Position numbers and translations under genes: made by a program
NCBI GenBank assembly: GCA_019828595.1
Contig: JAHQRK010000015.1
Span: forward strand, 1,736,001-1,800,000
DNA: 64,000 nucleotides
Source of the DNA: Aphanomyces cochlioides
Taxonomy: Eukaryota; Oomycota; Saprolegniomycetes; Saprolegniales; Verrucalvaceae
Reading direction: 5' to 3'
Shown: piece by piece, positions 21,581 through 32,495 of the stretch
Layout of the letters: every line of letters starts with the position of its first letter
Position numbering within the stretch: the first letter of the stretch is position 1
Notes under the pieces: model-generated
The model's input: only the letters and a program-made list of their open reading frames with translations
What the model was told of the DNA's origin: nothing
Databases searched by the model: none

Positions 21581-22372
21581 ATGAGATTGCGTGAAATTTC
21601 ATTTCCAAGAATGAGCGAGAAAGGTCAAGTGCCACAAAGGAGGACGGTAGTCTTGATGGCGGCCACGGCGGTCTCTATGTTTGCCTTCTGGAGTATGTTG
21701 AACACGCTCCAGTCGCAGAATCCTCCTGCTGTCTCAACCAGCTTCAAAGGAGCGCCATTGTTCATCACATTGGGTGACTCCATTACGCAACTTGCTGTTG
21801 ATCCTAAACGCCTCGGCTTTCAAGCTCTTCTTAGCAGTGACTACGTTCGTAAAGCAGACGTCGTGAATCGAGGTCTCTCTGGCTGGACGACGCGAGGGTG
21901 GCTGCCCAAAGTCCCGCTTTTGATTGACGAGTGGCAGTATAAACCACCAAGTCTCATCACGATCTTCCTCGGTGCAAACGACGCCGCATTGATCGATTCC
22001 GTCGACAAGGGCCAGCATGTTCCACTTGAGGAATACACAGCCAACCTTCGAAACATGGTTAACCTCTTCCATGCTGCGTTTCCATCTTGTTCTTTGCTCT
22101 TTCTCACACCTCCAGTGGTCGACGACGCAAGATGGCCTAGTCGAGCCAACCTTGAAACCAAGAAATACGCAGCAGCTTGTGTCCAAGTGGCCAACAAGAC
22201 TCATGTACCAGTGGTGGACTTTTGGACGCGGCTACAAGGGCGCACGGATCTCCTGGCTGACGGCTTGCATTTCAACGAAGCTGGCAACGTCGTCGCGCAT
22301 GAAATGATCACTCAAGCCATTTCTCAATTCTATCCCCATCTTGTGCCTTCAGCATTACCCGACGAGTTTTAA
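21581..22372 (+). CDS. SGNH/GDSL esterase, IAH1-like, membrane-anchored
   Basis: 263 aa, single exon. After a basic N-terminus comes a hydrophobic segment (TVVLMAATAVSMFAFW), either signal peptide or anchor. The SGNH blocks are complete: GDSI with catalytic Ser67, NRG with Gly98, GAND with Asn133, and DGLH with Asp227/His230. The overall layout matches isoamyl-acetate-hydrolysing esterase (IAH1) and related plant/fungal esterases; the natural substrate is unknown. It is tail to tail with a second, transposon-interrupted copy ending at 22419, with only about 45 bp between the two stop codons. Confidence 0.9.
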   Translation: MRLREISFPRMSEKGQVPQRRTVVLMAATAVSMFAFWSMLNTLQSQNPPAVSTSFKGAPLFITLGDSITQLAVDPKRLGFQALLSSDYVRKADVVNRGLSGWTTRGWLPKVPLLIDEWQYKPPSLITIFLGANDAALIDSVDKGQHVPLEEYTANLRNMVNLFHAAFPSCSLLFLTPPVVDDARWPSRANLETKKYAAACVQVANKTHVPVVDFWTRLQGRTDLLADGLHFNEAGNVVAHEMITQAISQFYPHLVPSALPDEF

Positions 22373-23065
22373 GTAAACGCAAAAGCTCCAAGAAGTCGAT
22401 ATGTTCATGTTGACAAGCTTAATATATCGAGACTTCTTCTTCGACTGAATCTGGTGGAACGTCAGGGTAGAGCTGAGAAAGAGCGTCTGGAGTGAGATGT
22501 GGATAGTGGTTGGCGATCGCGGCTTGAATGAGGTCATGGAAGAGGATGTTGCCCTGAATATTGGGATGCAATCCATCGCGGAAGAGATTCCCCTTGCCTT
22601 GCGTTGCATTCCACAAGTCAATCATGGGCAAATTGAGCTCATTGGTAACTTGGATGCATTTTTTGGCGTACACTTGGGTCACGTTGTTAAGCTTGTCAGC
22701 TGAACTCCACTTCTTGTTGTCCACAGCAGGGGGCGACAAAATCAAATACTCGCACGATGGGAATGCTTGCGATGTGATGTGGATGATTGCACGCAAATTT
22801 TCAGCGTATTCTTCAACAGGAACGTATCGAATGGACGACGTGCCGTGCTCTAGCGATGCATCGTTGGCACCGAGTTCGACGATCATCAACACCGGAGGCT
22901 TCATGCGCCATTCATGGATAGACTGTGGCAAATACTCGAGCCACCACTTGGTTGTCCATCCCCACAGACCACGGTTCACAACATTGGCTTTGCGAATGTA
23001 GTCGTTTGAGAGGAGGGCTTGAAATCCTTGGAGTTGAGGATTCACTGAGTACTGTGTGATCGAGT

Positions 23066-23238
23066 TGTCATGAGACGCAGACGGAGAAGCTGTATAGAAC
23101 GGCCTGTCATGCATCGTCTGTAGAACGACATCTGCGTTCTGTTCTCTTTCGTCATTTTATATATTCTACATCATCTCAGCCTAGATTGATAAGTCGATAA
23201 TGCACTCACTTTTGAACTTCCATCCTCGAGCTAAGACA
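23066..23238 (+). repeat. Left LTR
   Basis: 173 bp, starts TGTCATGAGACGC and ends CTAAGACA. It differs from the right LTR by a few bases in my side-by-side reading, which indicates a young insertion. Confidence 0.93.
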
Positions 23239-23272
23239 TTTGATTAATCAAAACCAAGTGAACACATCCAGC

Positions 23273-24230
23273 ATGTCAAGCACCACGAATCCCTCGATTT
23301 CAAACGCCAACCTTGCATCTGAAACAATTACGTACTACATCTATGTGGGCGGAAGTGACAATCCACAAGACAAAGTGAAGTATGAGATGGAGACATTCAA
23401 TGACGGCGATACTATTGCTTGGCTACGCTGGATTCGAAAGTTCAAACGTCTCATAACCCTGAAAGGCTGGTCACACAATGCGCCAGCACTGTTCATCAAT
23501 GCTCGTCTGCTGTTTACTGGCGCAGCGCTCAAAGTTTTCGAATCATGTTTTAACGAGCACGAACAAACTGAAGAATCCATAACAACATTCAACGCAACAA
23601 TGTCCTCATTGGCAACGGAATACTTGGCAGACAACCCGCGAGCATACCTCCTTGAGCGGGTGCGATCAATGCGCAAGCCGAAATACAACACGGTCACCGA
23701 GCATGTCACTGGGATGGTCGACCTCACCGATTTAATCACTCACATTCCAGAGAACAATCAACCTTGTCGGAAGAAGACTTGAGCCACTACATTGTGCGAA
23801 GCATGCCACTTACGTGGGCCACAAAATGGGAAGAATCTGGACAATACGCTGGCACAATTAGCGATGTCCGACGGTACTTCAGCACACTAGAAAAACTGTC
23901 AAATGAGATGAAACCACGAGAGATTCACACGACACGAACGTTTAATAAAAAAATAACCAACCCAACGCGCCACCGACCGAATCGAGAAACAAGACCGCCG
24001 ACGAACAAACTCGCGATACAGTGAAAAAGGGAAACAAATGGTGTTCGCTGCATAATACAAATTCACACTCCAACAACGAGTGCTATGCTCAAAAGCAATC
24101 AACGGAGGAGAACAACTTCATTGCTGACGATACCAGTGACGAATCAGCGAATTGTTTCCACGTCTATACACCACAAAGTAGTGGGCAGCTATTGGGAGTG
24201 AAATTACCTGCTCATTTACACGCCATGATA
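23273..24230 (+). pseudogene. Retrotransposon gag, frameshifted
   Basis: Starts at MSSTTNPSISNANL. A capsid-like helical region (FNDGDTIAWLRWIRKFKRL...) is followed by a frameshift near 23762, another near 24020 before a C-x2-H...H-x4-C knuckle (WCSLHNTNSHSNNECY), and a third near 24200 before the protease. It is homologous to oomycete Ty3-type gag proteins by pattern. Not translatable as one protein. Confidence 0.8.
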
Positions 24231-27084
24231 GATCCTTGGAAATTACTCAGGCACTCGTCGATACTGGAGCATCTCTATCAGTGGTGGATCGTAAACTTGT
24301 CGATGGCTTGACAGTACCAAGTAAGAATTCATTCTTAACGGCGAATGGACACATGAATGCAAACTACAAGGCAACACTTCAAATCACGCTACCACAATTT
24401 ACAAAGCATAGAACTTTTGAATGGACCTTCCACGCAGTAGATCGACTACACAAGCCAATGATTCTGGGACGCGATGTGCTTGAAGCCCTGGGAATCATTG
24501 TAGATTTCAAAGCAATGACCATGCGCTGGGACGAAATTGAAATAGCAATGCAGAACAACTCCCAAGCCATTATGTCCACCGAGAACTTGCCAGACATTGA
24601 CGCTGCCTTACCCAATACTCGGACGGTTCCACAACGCCTTCTGGCGTCCAAGTTGTTGACTGAATATGGGGATCTCTTCAATGGGCTTGGCAGGATGAAT
24701 GGGGATGCTTATCATATTCCAATGAAACCAAATTGCACTCCAGTTCATTCTCGGCCATACCCGGTTCCCCAAGTGCACCTTCAATCAGTGAAGAATGAAA
24801 TCCAACAACTATTGGACTTAGACGTGATCAAGCGGAACACTTCGTCATCATGGGCTGCGCCGGCCTTCCCTATATTGAAAAAGGACGGAACCATCCGCCT
24901 GGTCATAGACTATCGCCGCTTGAATCAAGCCGTCGTACGCCACCCTTTTCCCTTACCAAAAATATCTACAATCCTGCAAAGCCTTCAACGTTTCGTTTGC
25001 GTCTCAACTCTTGACGGGAACATGGGATACCACCAAATCCCTATCGCAAACAGCTCACAATCACAACTCGCCTTCGTGTTACCGTTTGGGAAGTACACCT
25101 TCAAGAGATTGCCGTTTGGACTGTCGACAGCACCAGATGAGTACCAAGCGCGTATGAACACTCTCTTGGGAGACCTATCTTATGTCCACGTATACCTCGA
25201 CGATATCCTAGTTATCACAACAACGTCAATCGAGGACCATGTGAAGCAACTGAGCACCGTGTTCGAACGCATCCGTGGTGCCAATCTTACGCTTAACTTT
25301 GCCAAATGCCGTTTTTTCGCAAAGTCGACGGAATATCTTGGCTTCACAATTACTTGTGATGGGATTCAACCTATTGAGAGCAAGGTTCAAGCAATCCATT
25401 CTCTTGCACGTCCTCGCAACAAGCATGAACTTAGGCGATTCATTGGTCTGGTGAATTACTACCGTGATACATTCCCAAGACGAGCACACGTCATGCAACC
25501 TCTGACCGCAATGACGAGCAAGCAAGCAAAGTTTACATGGACCCCGCAATGTGAAGAAGCCTTCCGGGGCACGCAAAAGCTCTTGTCCGAAACCACGTTA
25601 CTTCACTACCCCGATTTCAACGAACCCTTTACAGTTCACACTGACTCTTCGAGCTTCCAACTGGGGGGTGTCATAAGCCAAAATGGCAAGCCCTTGGCGT
25701 TCTTCAGTCGCAAGCTCTCCTCGTCCCAACGAAATTACACCGTGACAGAGCAAGAGATGCTCTCAATTGTGGAACTACTGAAAGAGTATAGAAACATCCT
25801 ACTCGGCCGCAACATTGTGATCTACACCGATCACAAGAACTTGAGTTTCGCAAACTTTACAAACCCTCGAGTTCATCGTTGGAGGCTGATTGTGGAAGAG
25901 TTTGGGCCAACTATCAAGTACATCAGAGGGACAACGAACGTCGCGGCTGACGCACTCAGCCGACTAATCATACAAAACACGCCAGAGACAGCCATGGCAA
26001 ACGATGACGACTTCCCGTTGAAGCTGAGCATTGTACGTGACCAACAGAAAATCGCTGGAATTACGGGAATGACTTCAAATGTGGAAGGCATTGAAATAGT
26101 CGTCGACAAGCATGGAAGAGTTGTAGTCCCCGATGCGCTCCAACTGTCAGCAATGCAATTCTACCACCAAAGCCTTTTACACCCAGGCGCTACACGCATG
26201 AGCGCCACCATGAAGGCTATGTTTGCGTGGGCTGGTATGGACAAGGATATCGCCAAATTTGTGAAAAACTGCCACATATCCCAGGTGTGGAAAACAAACA
26301 ACAAGAAATATGGCCAACTACCACCAAAGCTGCATTCAGCTCTGCCCTGACTGACGTCCACGTGGACCTTATTGGACCTTACGAAGGTCACATGGCCATG
26401 ACAATGCTTGACGCATCAACAGGCTGGTTTGAAATGCTTGCCATTCCCGACAAGAAGGGACCAACTGTAGCACGACTCTTTGATGAAGCTTGGATTTGTC
26501 GTTATCCTCGCCCCCAACGATGTGTCCATGATCAAGGGGAAGAATTTACATGCAACGAGTTCCAAGAGCTTCTTAGCTCTTACGGCATTCAAGATGTACC
26601 CACAACTATTAAGAATCCGCAAGCAAATGGACAACTCGAACGTCTGCACCAAGTTATTCATAACATGGTACGCACAGCGCACCAAGACGATCCAAATCAA
26701 GAATGGATACAACTCATTCCTGCAGTATCCTTCGCCATTCGTGCTTCATTTAACACAACAATCGGCATGTCCCCTGCGCTAGCAGTTTTCAAACGAGACA
26801 TGATTTGGAACAAAACCTGCGAAATCGACAACGAGTCTATCATTCAGAAACGACAATATGCCGCCCATCAAAACAATGTACGCGAGAACAAAAACCGAAT
26901 CAACCACGATTACAATACAAAAGACTTCGTGCTCCTGCAATCGAACAACAAGCGCAAGCACGCCCAAAGACATCTTGGACCATACGAAATTGTGAAAGTC
27001 CACGACAATGGAAACGTAACCATTGACAAGAACGGATACTATGAACGCGTGAACATTCGTCGCCTCCTTCCTTACAAAGGTTAG
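24231..27084 (+). pseudogene. Retrotransposon pol (PR-RT-RH-IN), frameshifted
   Basis: The protease site ALVDTGAS lies near 24250. The reverse transcriptase carries LVIDYRRLN and the YLDDIL active site near 25190; RNase H starts at VHTDSSSFQLGG. The integrase zinc region has H-x-H-like spacing but its second Cys pair reads CHIS, so one zinc ligand seems lost. A frameshift near 26340 separates it from the integrase core, which has the DVHVDLIGPY, HDQGEEF and ANGQLERLHQ blocks (DDE). The tail ends RRLLPYKG before the right LTR. Confidence 0.9.
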
Positions 27085-27092
27085 GAAGAGAA

Positions 27093-27266
27093 TGTCGTGA
27101 GACGCAGACGGAGAAGCTGTATAGAACGGCCTGTCATGCATCGTCTGTAGAACGACATCTGCGTTCTGTTCTCTTTCGTCATTTCATATATTCTACATCA
27201 TCTCAGCCTAGATTGATAAGTCGATAATGCACTCACTTTTGAACTTCCATCCTCGAGCTCAAGACA
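27093..27266 (+). repeat. Right LTR
   Basis: 174 bp, starts TGTCGTGAGACGC and ends CTCAAGACA. Pairs with the left LTR at 23066-23238. Confidence 0.93.
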
Positions 27267-27413
27267 CGAGTCCCCGAGCATCACGATGATCGGTTGATCG
27301 TGGCTAACAATGCGAAACGGTGGCGTTTCCCTCGTGACTACCATGACCATAGCCATCATGGACATCAAGGCCGTCATGGCCATCATGATCGTCGCTGTCC
27401 TCGAAGGCAGCAT

Positions 27414-29915
27414 TGGTTGTCAAAAGCTCCACTGTCGGCTTCTGTCAACGTGGTCGGTCGATGAGTTTTGAAGTTGCGAAAGTTCATTTTGATTGGCTAA
27501 ATATTCTATTAAAGCAATTTCATTGGCCAACAATTTGGATTTAAACCAATCAATTTCATTCTTGGAGAAAGTTCAAGGACAATCCGGTGGTGGTTGGTGC
27601 AACCATATGACTATCCTGGGACTCTTCCCTTTGCCTTGATCCGAGCTTTGCGGGTTGCGAGCATGGCTTTTGACCTTATCAATCGATACGAATGGTAGAG
27701 CAAGCGCAACAATCTCCGACAAGAATGTTGCTATCTCGTGATCGAGATTTCAAATCGAATGGCATCAATTTTGTCAATTCACCCTGTTATTCGGATAAAT
27801 GTTGTATTATCCGGATATGAACTTGGGATTGAGTTTGACGATCTTGGAGAGTTGGCAAATCCACGCCATGTGAGTCTCCTGGTGGTTTGATCTCGAGTGT
27901 GATTACTCAAGGCCTTGTGTTTCAATCAAATCGAAAAAGTACGCCAAAGAGGGACGACGACCACAAGCACTGTTGAATACCTTATTCAAAGACAGCGACC
28001 CCTTGAGGCTGCTCTTTTAATTGATTGTCCTTGGTTAGATTCCCATCGCTGCCCGATCTTCCACGTAATCTGCAAGGCCTTAATATCAAATTGAGGTGGA
28101 GTCAGGTTTTGTCTTGGGCTTTGCAGATGGAATAGAATACTCTTCTTAGCGAGAGGGTGCCACACCCACTGCCGTGGAATTTCTCCTTGATTGTGCGTCG
28201 CCAACCGACCTGATTCATACACTGCCAAGGTTAAATCCCTCTAGGATAATCGCAAGGTCTCCCCTTGAAAAACATTACAGAAGTGCATCCCCCCCCCGAC
28301 GCAAGGTAGGACACAAGGTGTTGATATCAAGCTCAGGAAGTCCATATCGTGGGGGGCGACCCTCCATGATAATCTCAGTTCGCAGAAGAAGGTCAAAGTC
28401 AAGTTTGATGGTATATTTCATCGATTCTGGTAGGCGCTACACTCAAAGACATCGATGCAACTGTCTGCTGAAGCGAAAACGCCCCCACGGATTGTAAATT
28501 GTGCTCGTTTGGCACGACGGTGGTAAACGGGCCTCTGACCAGATTACAGTGTATGCCGCGTTGTTGCGAGTTGAAAGATCCAATTCCAAGTCGCTCAATT
28601 CGTTGAATGACTCATCAATGGGATGTTTAAGCTCTCCACGGAGGTTATCCATGTGGAGTTTCGTCCTCGTTCTTCCTCTAGATTGACCAGCTGCCGACCA
28701 GGGCGAACGAAGAGGACCCAAAATACGTGCGTAACAAGACGAACGCGGTGGATTATCTCTCGTGTCTCGTTGGCAATAGGACGAATAGATACGCCGTCAG
28801 ATATATCACACATCATGATGCATTGCCAGTGGCGCCAGCGGCATCTTCTGAGCTGAGTAAGCGACGCGCAGCGCAGCCAACAGTATCCATCGTCCTTTCG
28901 CCAAGATTGCAAATCTGTCCAACGCTCCTTCCTCCTGTCCTCCACGACAAGACTGGTCAGTTAACATTACCCGTGGGATGAATACCCTCGCCATGATGGG
29001 AAATAACAAATCGTCAGCCACCACGGGCGACGGCAGAATGGATAAAAACCACCGCAGGGTGTCGGTTCCGTGCAGTTCTTCATGGATAAAACCGAATGTG
29101 AAATGTCATTTTCCACGGCTTCCCATCTCAGGTTGACCAAACTTTGGCTTGCTATCATCAACCTGTCCAATTTCCACAGCTCCCCACGATCCAACGTCCA
29201 CCTCCGTCGGCTGACCTCAGTTGGACTCGCGGCAGTGGCATCCCCCTTTTGAACGTCGCTCAAATTAGTCAACACGCCACCCACCACCATGACATCTGTC
29301 GTCGCTATCATTCCCCCACGACCATATTGTAGCGCTTGTTGACTCATCAGCTTCGAATCTGAAGCGCGCCAGGGAAACAAGATGTTCTTTCTCACCCATG
29401 CTTGGACACGATCACGATCTTTCAAACACACGAGATTGATTCGAGCTCAACATCCTTGCTTCAGGAGCTCCCACATCATCGTCTTGTGTTTTCCTTGATG
29501 GCTCGTCTCTCCTCACGATGGTGGTGTATACACATCACGAAGAGCCACCGACGACAACTAAAACGATTTGTCCAACAAGGCACGACGCCAAGTTGCTCCC
29601 CGCTCCAAAGAATTCCCGCCGTGAGGTGTCTACGCTGTCGCCATACCATTCGACTACCACATCCCCCACACTCGACCTATGGCGGTAGAGATGCCAGCCA
29701 CCGACAGACCGACTGTGCAACCGACCGACCGACCGTCCGCTCATCTTTGTGCATTAGACGCCGCAGTAAAAAGGTCCACGTGTGTCCTACCTGGCTGGTG
29801 AGATGCTTCTTGCTCGCTTTACCAATCGTTCCAACAACCAGATGTCCTGCCGTCTCAGCGAGGTCTGTGGGATTCGCTCACTTTGAATTTTTCTGTCTCG
29901 AGTGCACACTCGGTG
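27414..29915. other. Stretch with possible decayed minus-strand coding sequence
   Basis: No intact gene found. On the minus strand several frames between about 29430 and 28440 look protein-like (ARVFIPRVMLTDQSCRGG; HMDNLRGELKHPIDESFNEL; GRGGMIATTDVMVVGGV) but are broken by frame changes, so a degenerate gene or transposon is likely; no family was recognised. A GACCGACC-type simple repeat occurs near 29705-29735. Confidence 0.35.
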
Positions 29916-30353
29916 ATGCATCACACAGTCGCGAGCAGCCCGAGCTACACGCAGCGAAGCGCCGAGCTCAAGCAACTTGTGCACACGTACGTCGAGCAAG
30001 TCCGCGATTCCACCATGGTATTGCCGGCCGAAATCCACCACCAGTGGCAGCTCCTCCAAGAAATCAAACGACAGAACGCCATGCTACGACAACTCGTGGA
30101 AGAAGTCGAGCCGGCACAATTCAGCTACCCGATTCCAGACCCAGAACCGACAGACGTCGAGACGACCAAGCGGATCCTCGCTTGGTACTTTTCAGAAGAA
30201 TCGCCCGTCGTGAGTACTTAAGTAACTCCATGTCTGTGCGTTCTCCATCATCTTGACGGCTTCTAGACGGCGAATCATCCCAGTAGTCTGCAGATTCACT
30301 GGCGAGTCCAGAGATCCCACGGCCGTGCCTTTAGTCGTCGTCGTCGGACTTGA
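29916..30353 (+). CDS. Small predicted coiled-coil protein, two exons (unrecognised)
   Basis: Proposed exons 29916-30209 and 30267-30353 with a 57-nt intron (GTGAGT...TTCTAG), giving 126 aa; reading through the donor would instead end at 30221 (101 aa). The central part (SAELKQLVHTYVEQV...HHQWQLLQEIKRQNAMLRQL) is amphipathic and leucine-rich, as in a coiled coil, followed by an acidic Pro-rich segment (PIPDPEPTDVE). No family recognised. The frame and ATG look real, but length and evidence are slight. Confidence 0.45.
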
Positions 30354-30610
30354 CCGTTCAATAATTCTGAACGACGTTGCCATCTTCGCGACTTACTGGA
30401 GCTGCGTCAGTCAACAACGTTGTCGACCAGACTAAAGTCCACGGCTTGACCGATCACCGTCTTGGAGAAGAGCTGCTGCTGTGCAACCAACGCCAGTCGT
30501 GTTAGGTTACACCGTCACCTGGACAGTATTGAAGACCGCTTAATGCTTTGGCGCAGTCTCCTGAGGACTAACAAATACAGAGCGATTTTATATGTTACTT
30601 ACTATCTATC

Positions 30611-30656
30611 AAATTTTGACCAATCAGATGTCATGAAATCTGATTGGTCAAAATTT
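30611..30656. repeat. Perfect 19-bp inverted repeat (hairpin)
   Basis: Arms AAATTTTGACCAATCAGAT and its exact reverse complement, separated by 8 bp. It includes two opposed CCAAT boxes (GACCAATCAG). It could be a short transposon remnant, a transcription-related hairpin, or a regulatory dyad. Confidence 0.75.
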
Positions 30657-30981
30657 GACTTCAAGTTTTCAACGAAACACCCTTCATCACACAGATTTCC
30701 AACAAGAAATTTGCTGTTGAGAATAAATCCAACGTTGAAAAGGTTGGTGCACATGAGAAGTGAAAAAATTCTGTAGCAAGGACTCATAATCAATTACTTT
30801 CACTTCCCTATGAAAAGGAACCCCATTTGTGATTGGATACATTTTCTGAGACGACCATTTAGATTGAAACCCCCCAATGTGATTTCCGTCCGTGCGAAGG
30901 TTTAGGTCATTGGTCGATTTTTTGTCTTTTTTATGGGATTCTGTTGTTTCCTCAGTCTTTTTTTATTTTGTTGGATTCTTT

Positions 30982-31113
30982 GATTGGCTCTATGTCCTTT
31001 TTATTTTCATTAATATCTTTGATTGGCTCCAAGTCATTTTTTGTTTTATCGGATTGTTTGATTGGCTCCAAGTCATTTTTTGTTTTATCGGATTGTTTGA
31101 TTGGCTTCATGTC
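30982..31113. repeat. 39-bp tandem repeat, about 3.4 copies
   Basis: Units start GATTGGCTCCAAGTCATTTT at 30982 (variant), 31021, 31060 and a partial at 31099. The period of 39 is a multiple of three, so the plus strand happens to read as a 13-residue hydrophobic repeat (FDWLQVIFCFIGL). I consider that incidental. Confidence 0.85.
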
Positions 31114-32495
31114 TTTTTCAGAATAGGGGGTCTAGAAGTAGATATTTATATCCTGCTAAAATTTATATTTGTTCTTACCCATGATAAAATATATTTTGTT
31201 TCCTGTTAAAATTAATATTTTCAAGAATCGGCGATGTCGACACCAAACAGATCCACAGGCGCAGGCACACAAAAAACTAAAGGGCACAAAATCCAAAGGG
31301 CACAAGTAGCAAAGCAGCACAGCGTCGAGTAGAATAAACTCACAAACTCGACTTCTGTACGACAGCTCTGTAAGCTCGATTATCACCCTTCAAGGAATGT
31401 AAAGGCACTGGTGTTAGATCATTGCTTTAAGCAACCTATCACAACCCCCAGTGCAACCACAAAGAGTGAATTTAACGAGAACAGCTCTAGTCTACCAGTT
31501 GCGTGTGGAAAATCACGAGTTTCCACCGGCCGCATACACCAACAGCTTGCAGGTGCAAATGAGATCAGATGGCTGTGCTGACTCCTGCTAAAAAAACATA
31601 GCTATTTTAAATATTAGTTCAATAGTTATTTAGTCCGACTATTACTTCGATAAAGTAAATTAAATAGAATAGTAAACTTATTTCGATGAAGTTAACTATT
31701 TAATCTTGACAACACTTGATAAAGTAAATTTTGAATTTAATTAAGCGAGGGGGACAGACAAGATGACAACTTCCCCGCAAGCACCACCCAAATCGTCACC
31801 TTGACGCAGTCATGAGACTGCGAATATTCCACGGCGGGGTCGCCAAGTTGCATCGACCGATCGCGTAGAGAGAGGGCAAGGAGCCGCGGAGAAGAACGTC
31901 AACGCCACCAACAAGCTATTTCAAACCATGAGGTCTTTGTCAATCTTGTGACAAAATCACAGATGGTGACTGCGAGCCAAATGGTGGACGACCCGATGCG
32001 TCACGTTCGATCTCATGCTTGGAGAAGTGTTTACGAATGCCTTGGAGACTCACTGCCGACCTCCAAAGGGTGTGCATCCTTCTCAACCGTGACGACAGGC
32101 TAGCGGTCGTGCAAGTCACTTTAAGACGGAGTTTGACGGGGACCAAGTTGGACTGGATGGGTAGATCCACCACCTACGAACGACAACTAACTCGCGACTT
32201 GTCCCTGAGGTGTCAATGCTGTGACAACAGGACGTCATGGGTAAGAGTTGACAATGCTGCAGCGAGGAGGCGGCTCTCACCGCTCGGATGCAGAAGGACC
32301 TCGAGGAGGAGCTGAAGGACACTGTTCACGCAACGAGATGGCGACTGAGACAGGAGAGTTGGTGGTTGTTCTGGAACGATCGAGAATACCACGACGGTGG
32401 CAGACCGACAGTTGTCAGTTGGTTTACGTTAAGGCTGCGAGGTGTCAACTGAAATCCACCGACAAGATGGTAGTATAAGTCACAATTTGTACTAT

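Larger units (their letters stand above)
23066..27266 (+). mobile_element. Ty3/gypsy LTR retrotransposon
   Basis: A 4.2-kb element bounded by LTRs of 173 and 174 bp and flanked by the 5-bp duplication CGAGT (23061-23065 and 27267-27271). Domain order on the plus strand is gag, protease, reverse transcriptase, RNase H, integrase, the Ty3/gypsy order. A purine-rich tract (AGGTTAGGAAGAGAA) precedes the right LTR. No tRNA-type TGG primer site follows the left LTR; the interior begins TTTGATTAATCAAA, itself palindromic. Several frameshifts make it defective. Confidence 0.93.
22419..27413 (-). pseudogene. Second SGNH esterase gene split by an LTR retrotransposon
   Basis: The gene starts with an ATG at 27413 (hydrophobic N-terminus, then HDQPIIVMLGDS) and continues at 23065 down to 22419. 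If the inserted element and one copy of the CGAGT target duplication are ignored, the remaining 789 nt are open and code for 262 residues, one fewer than the intact neighbour. The break lies in the GDS(I) block that holds the catalytic serine. The 3' part keeps NRG, GAND and DGLH. The absence of other lesions implies a recent insertion; this copy cannot be functional in the assembled allele. Confidence 0.92.
30354..32495. other. Mostly AT-rich stretch with repeats
   Basis: Contains a perfect hairpin (30611-30656), a 39-bp tandem array (30982-31113) and AT-rich DNA at 31590-31760. Between 31960 and 32480 there are short open frames on both strands, none recognisable. No gene supported. Confidence 0.45.

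Noticed and set aside
30892..31209. Hydrophobic protein with FDWLQVIFCFIGL repeats
   Set aside because: It arises from a 39-bp tandem repeat in AT-rich DNA and has no support as a gene.
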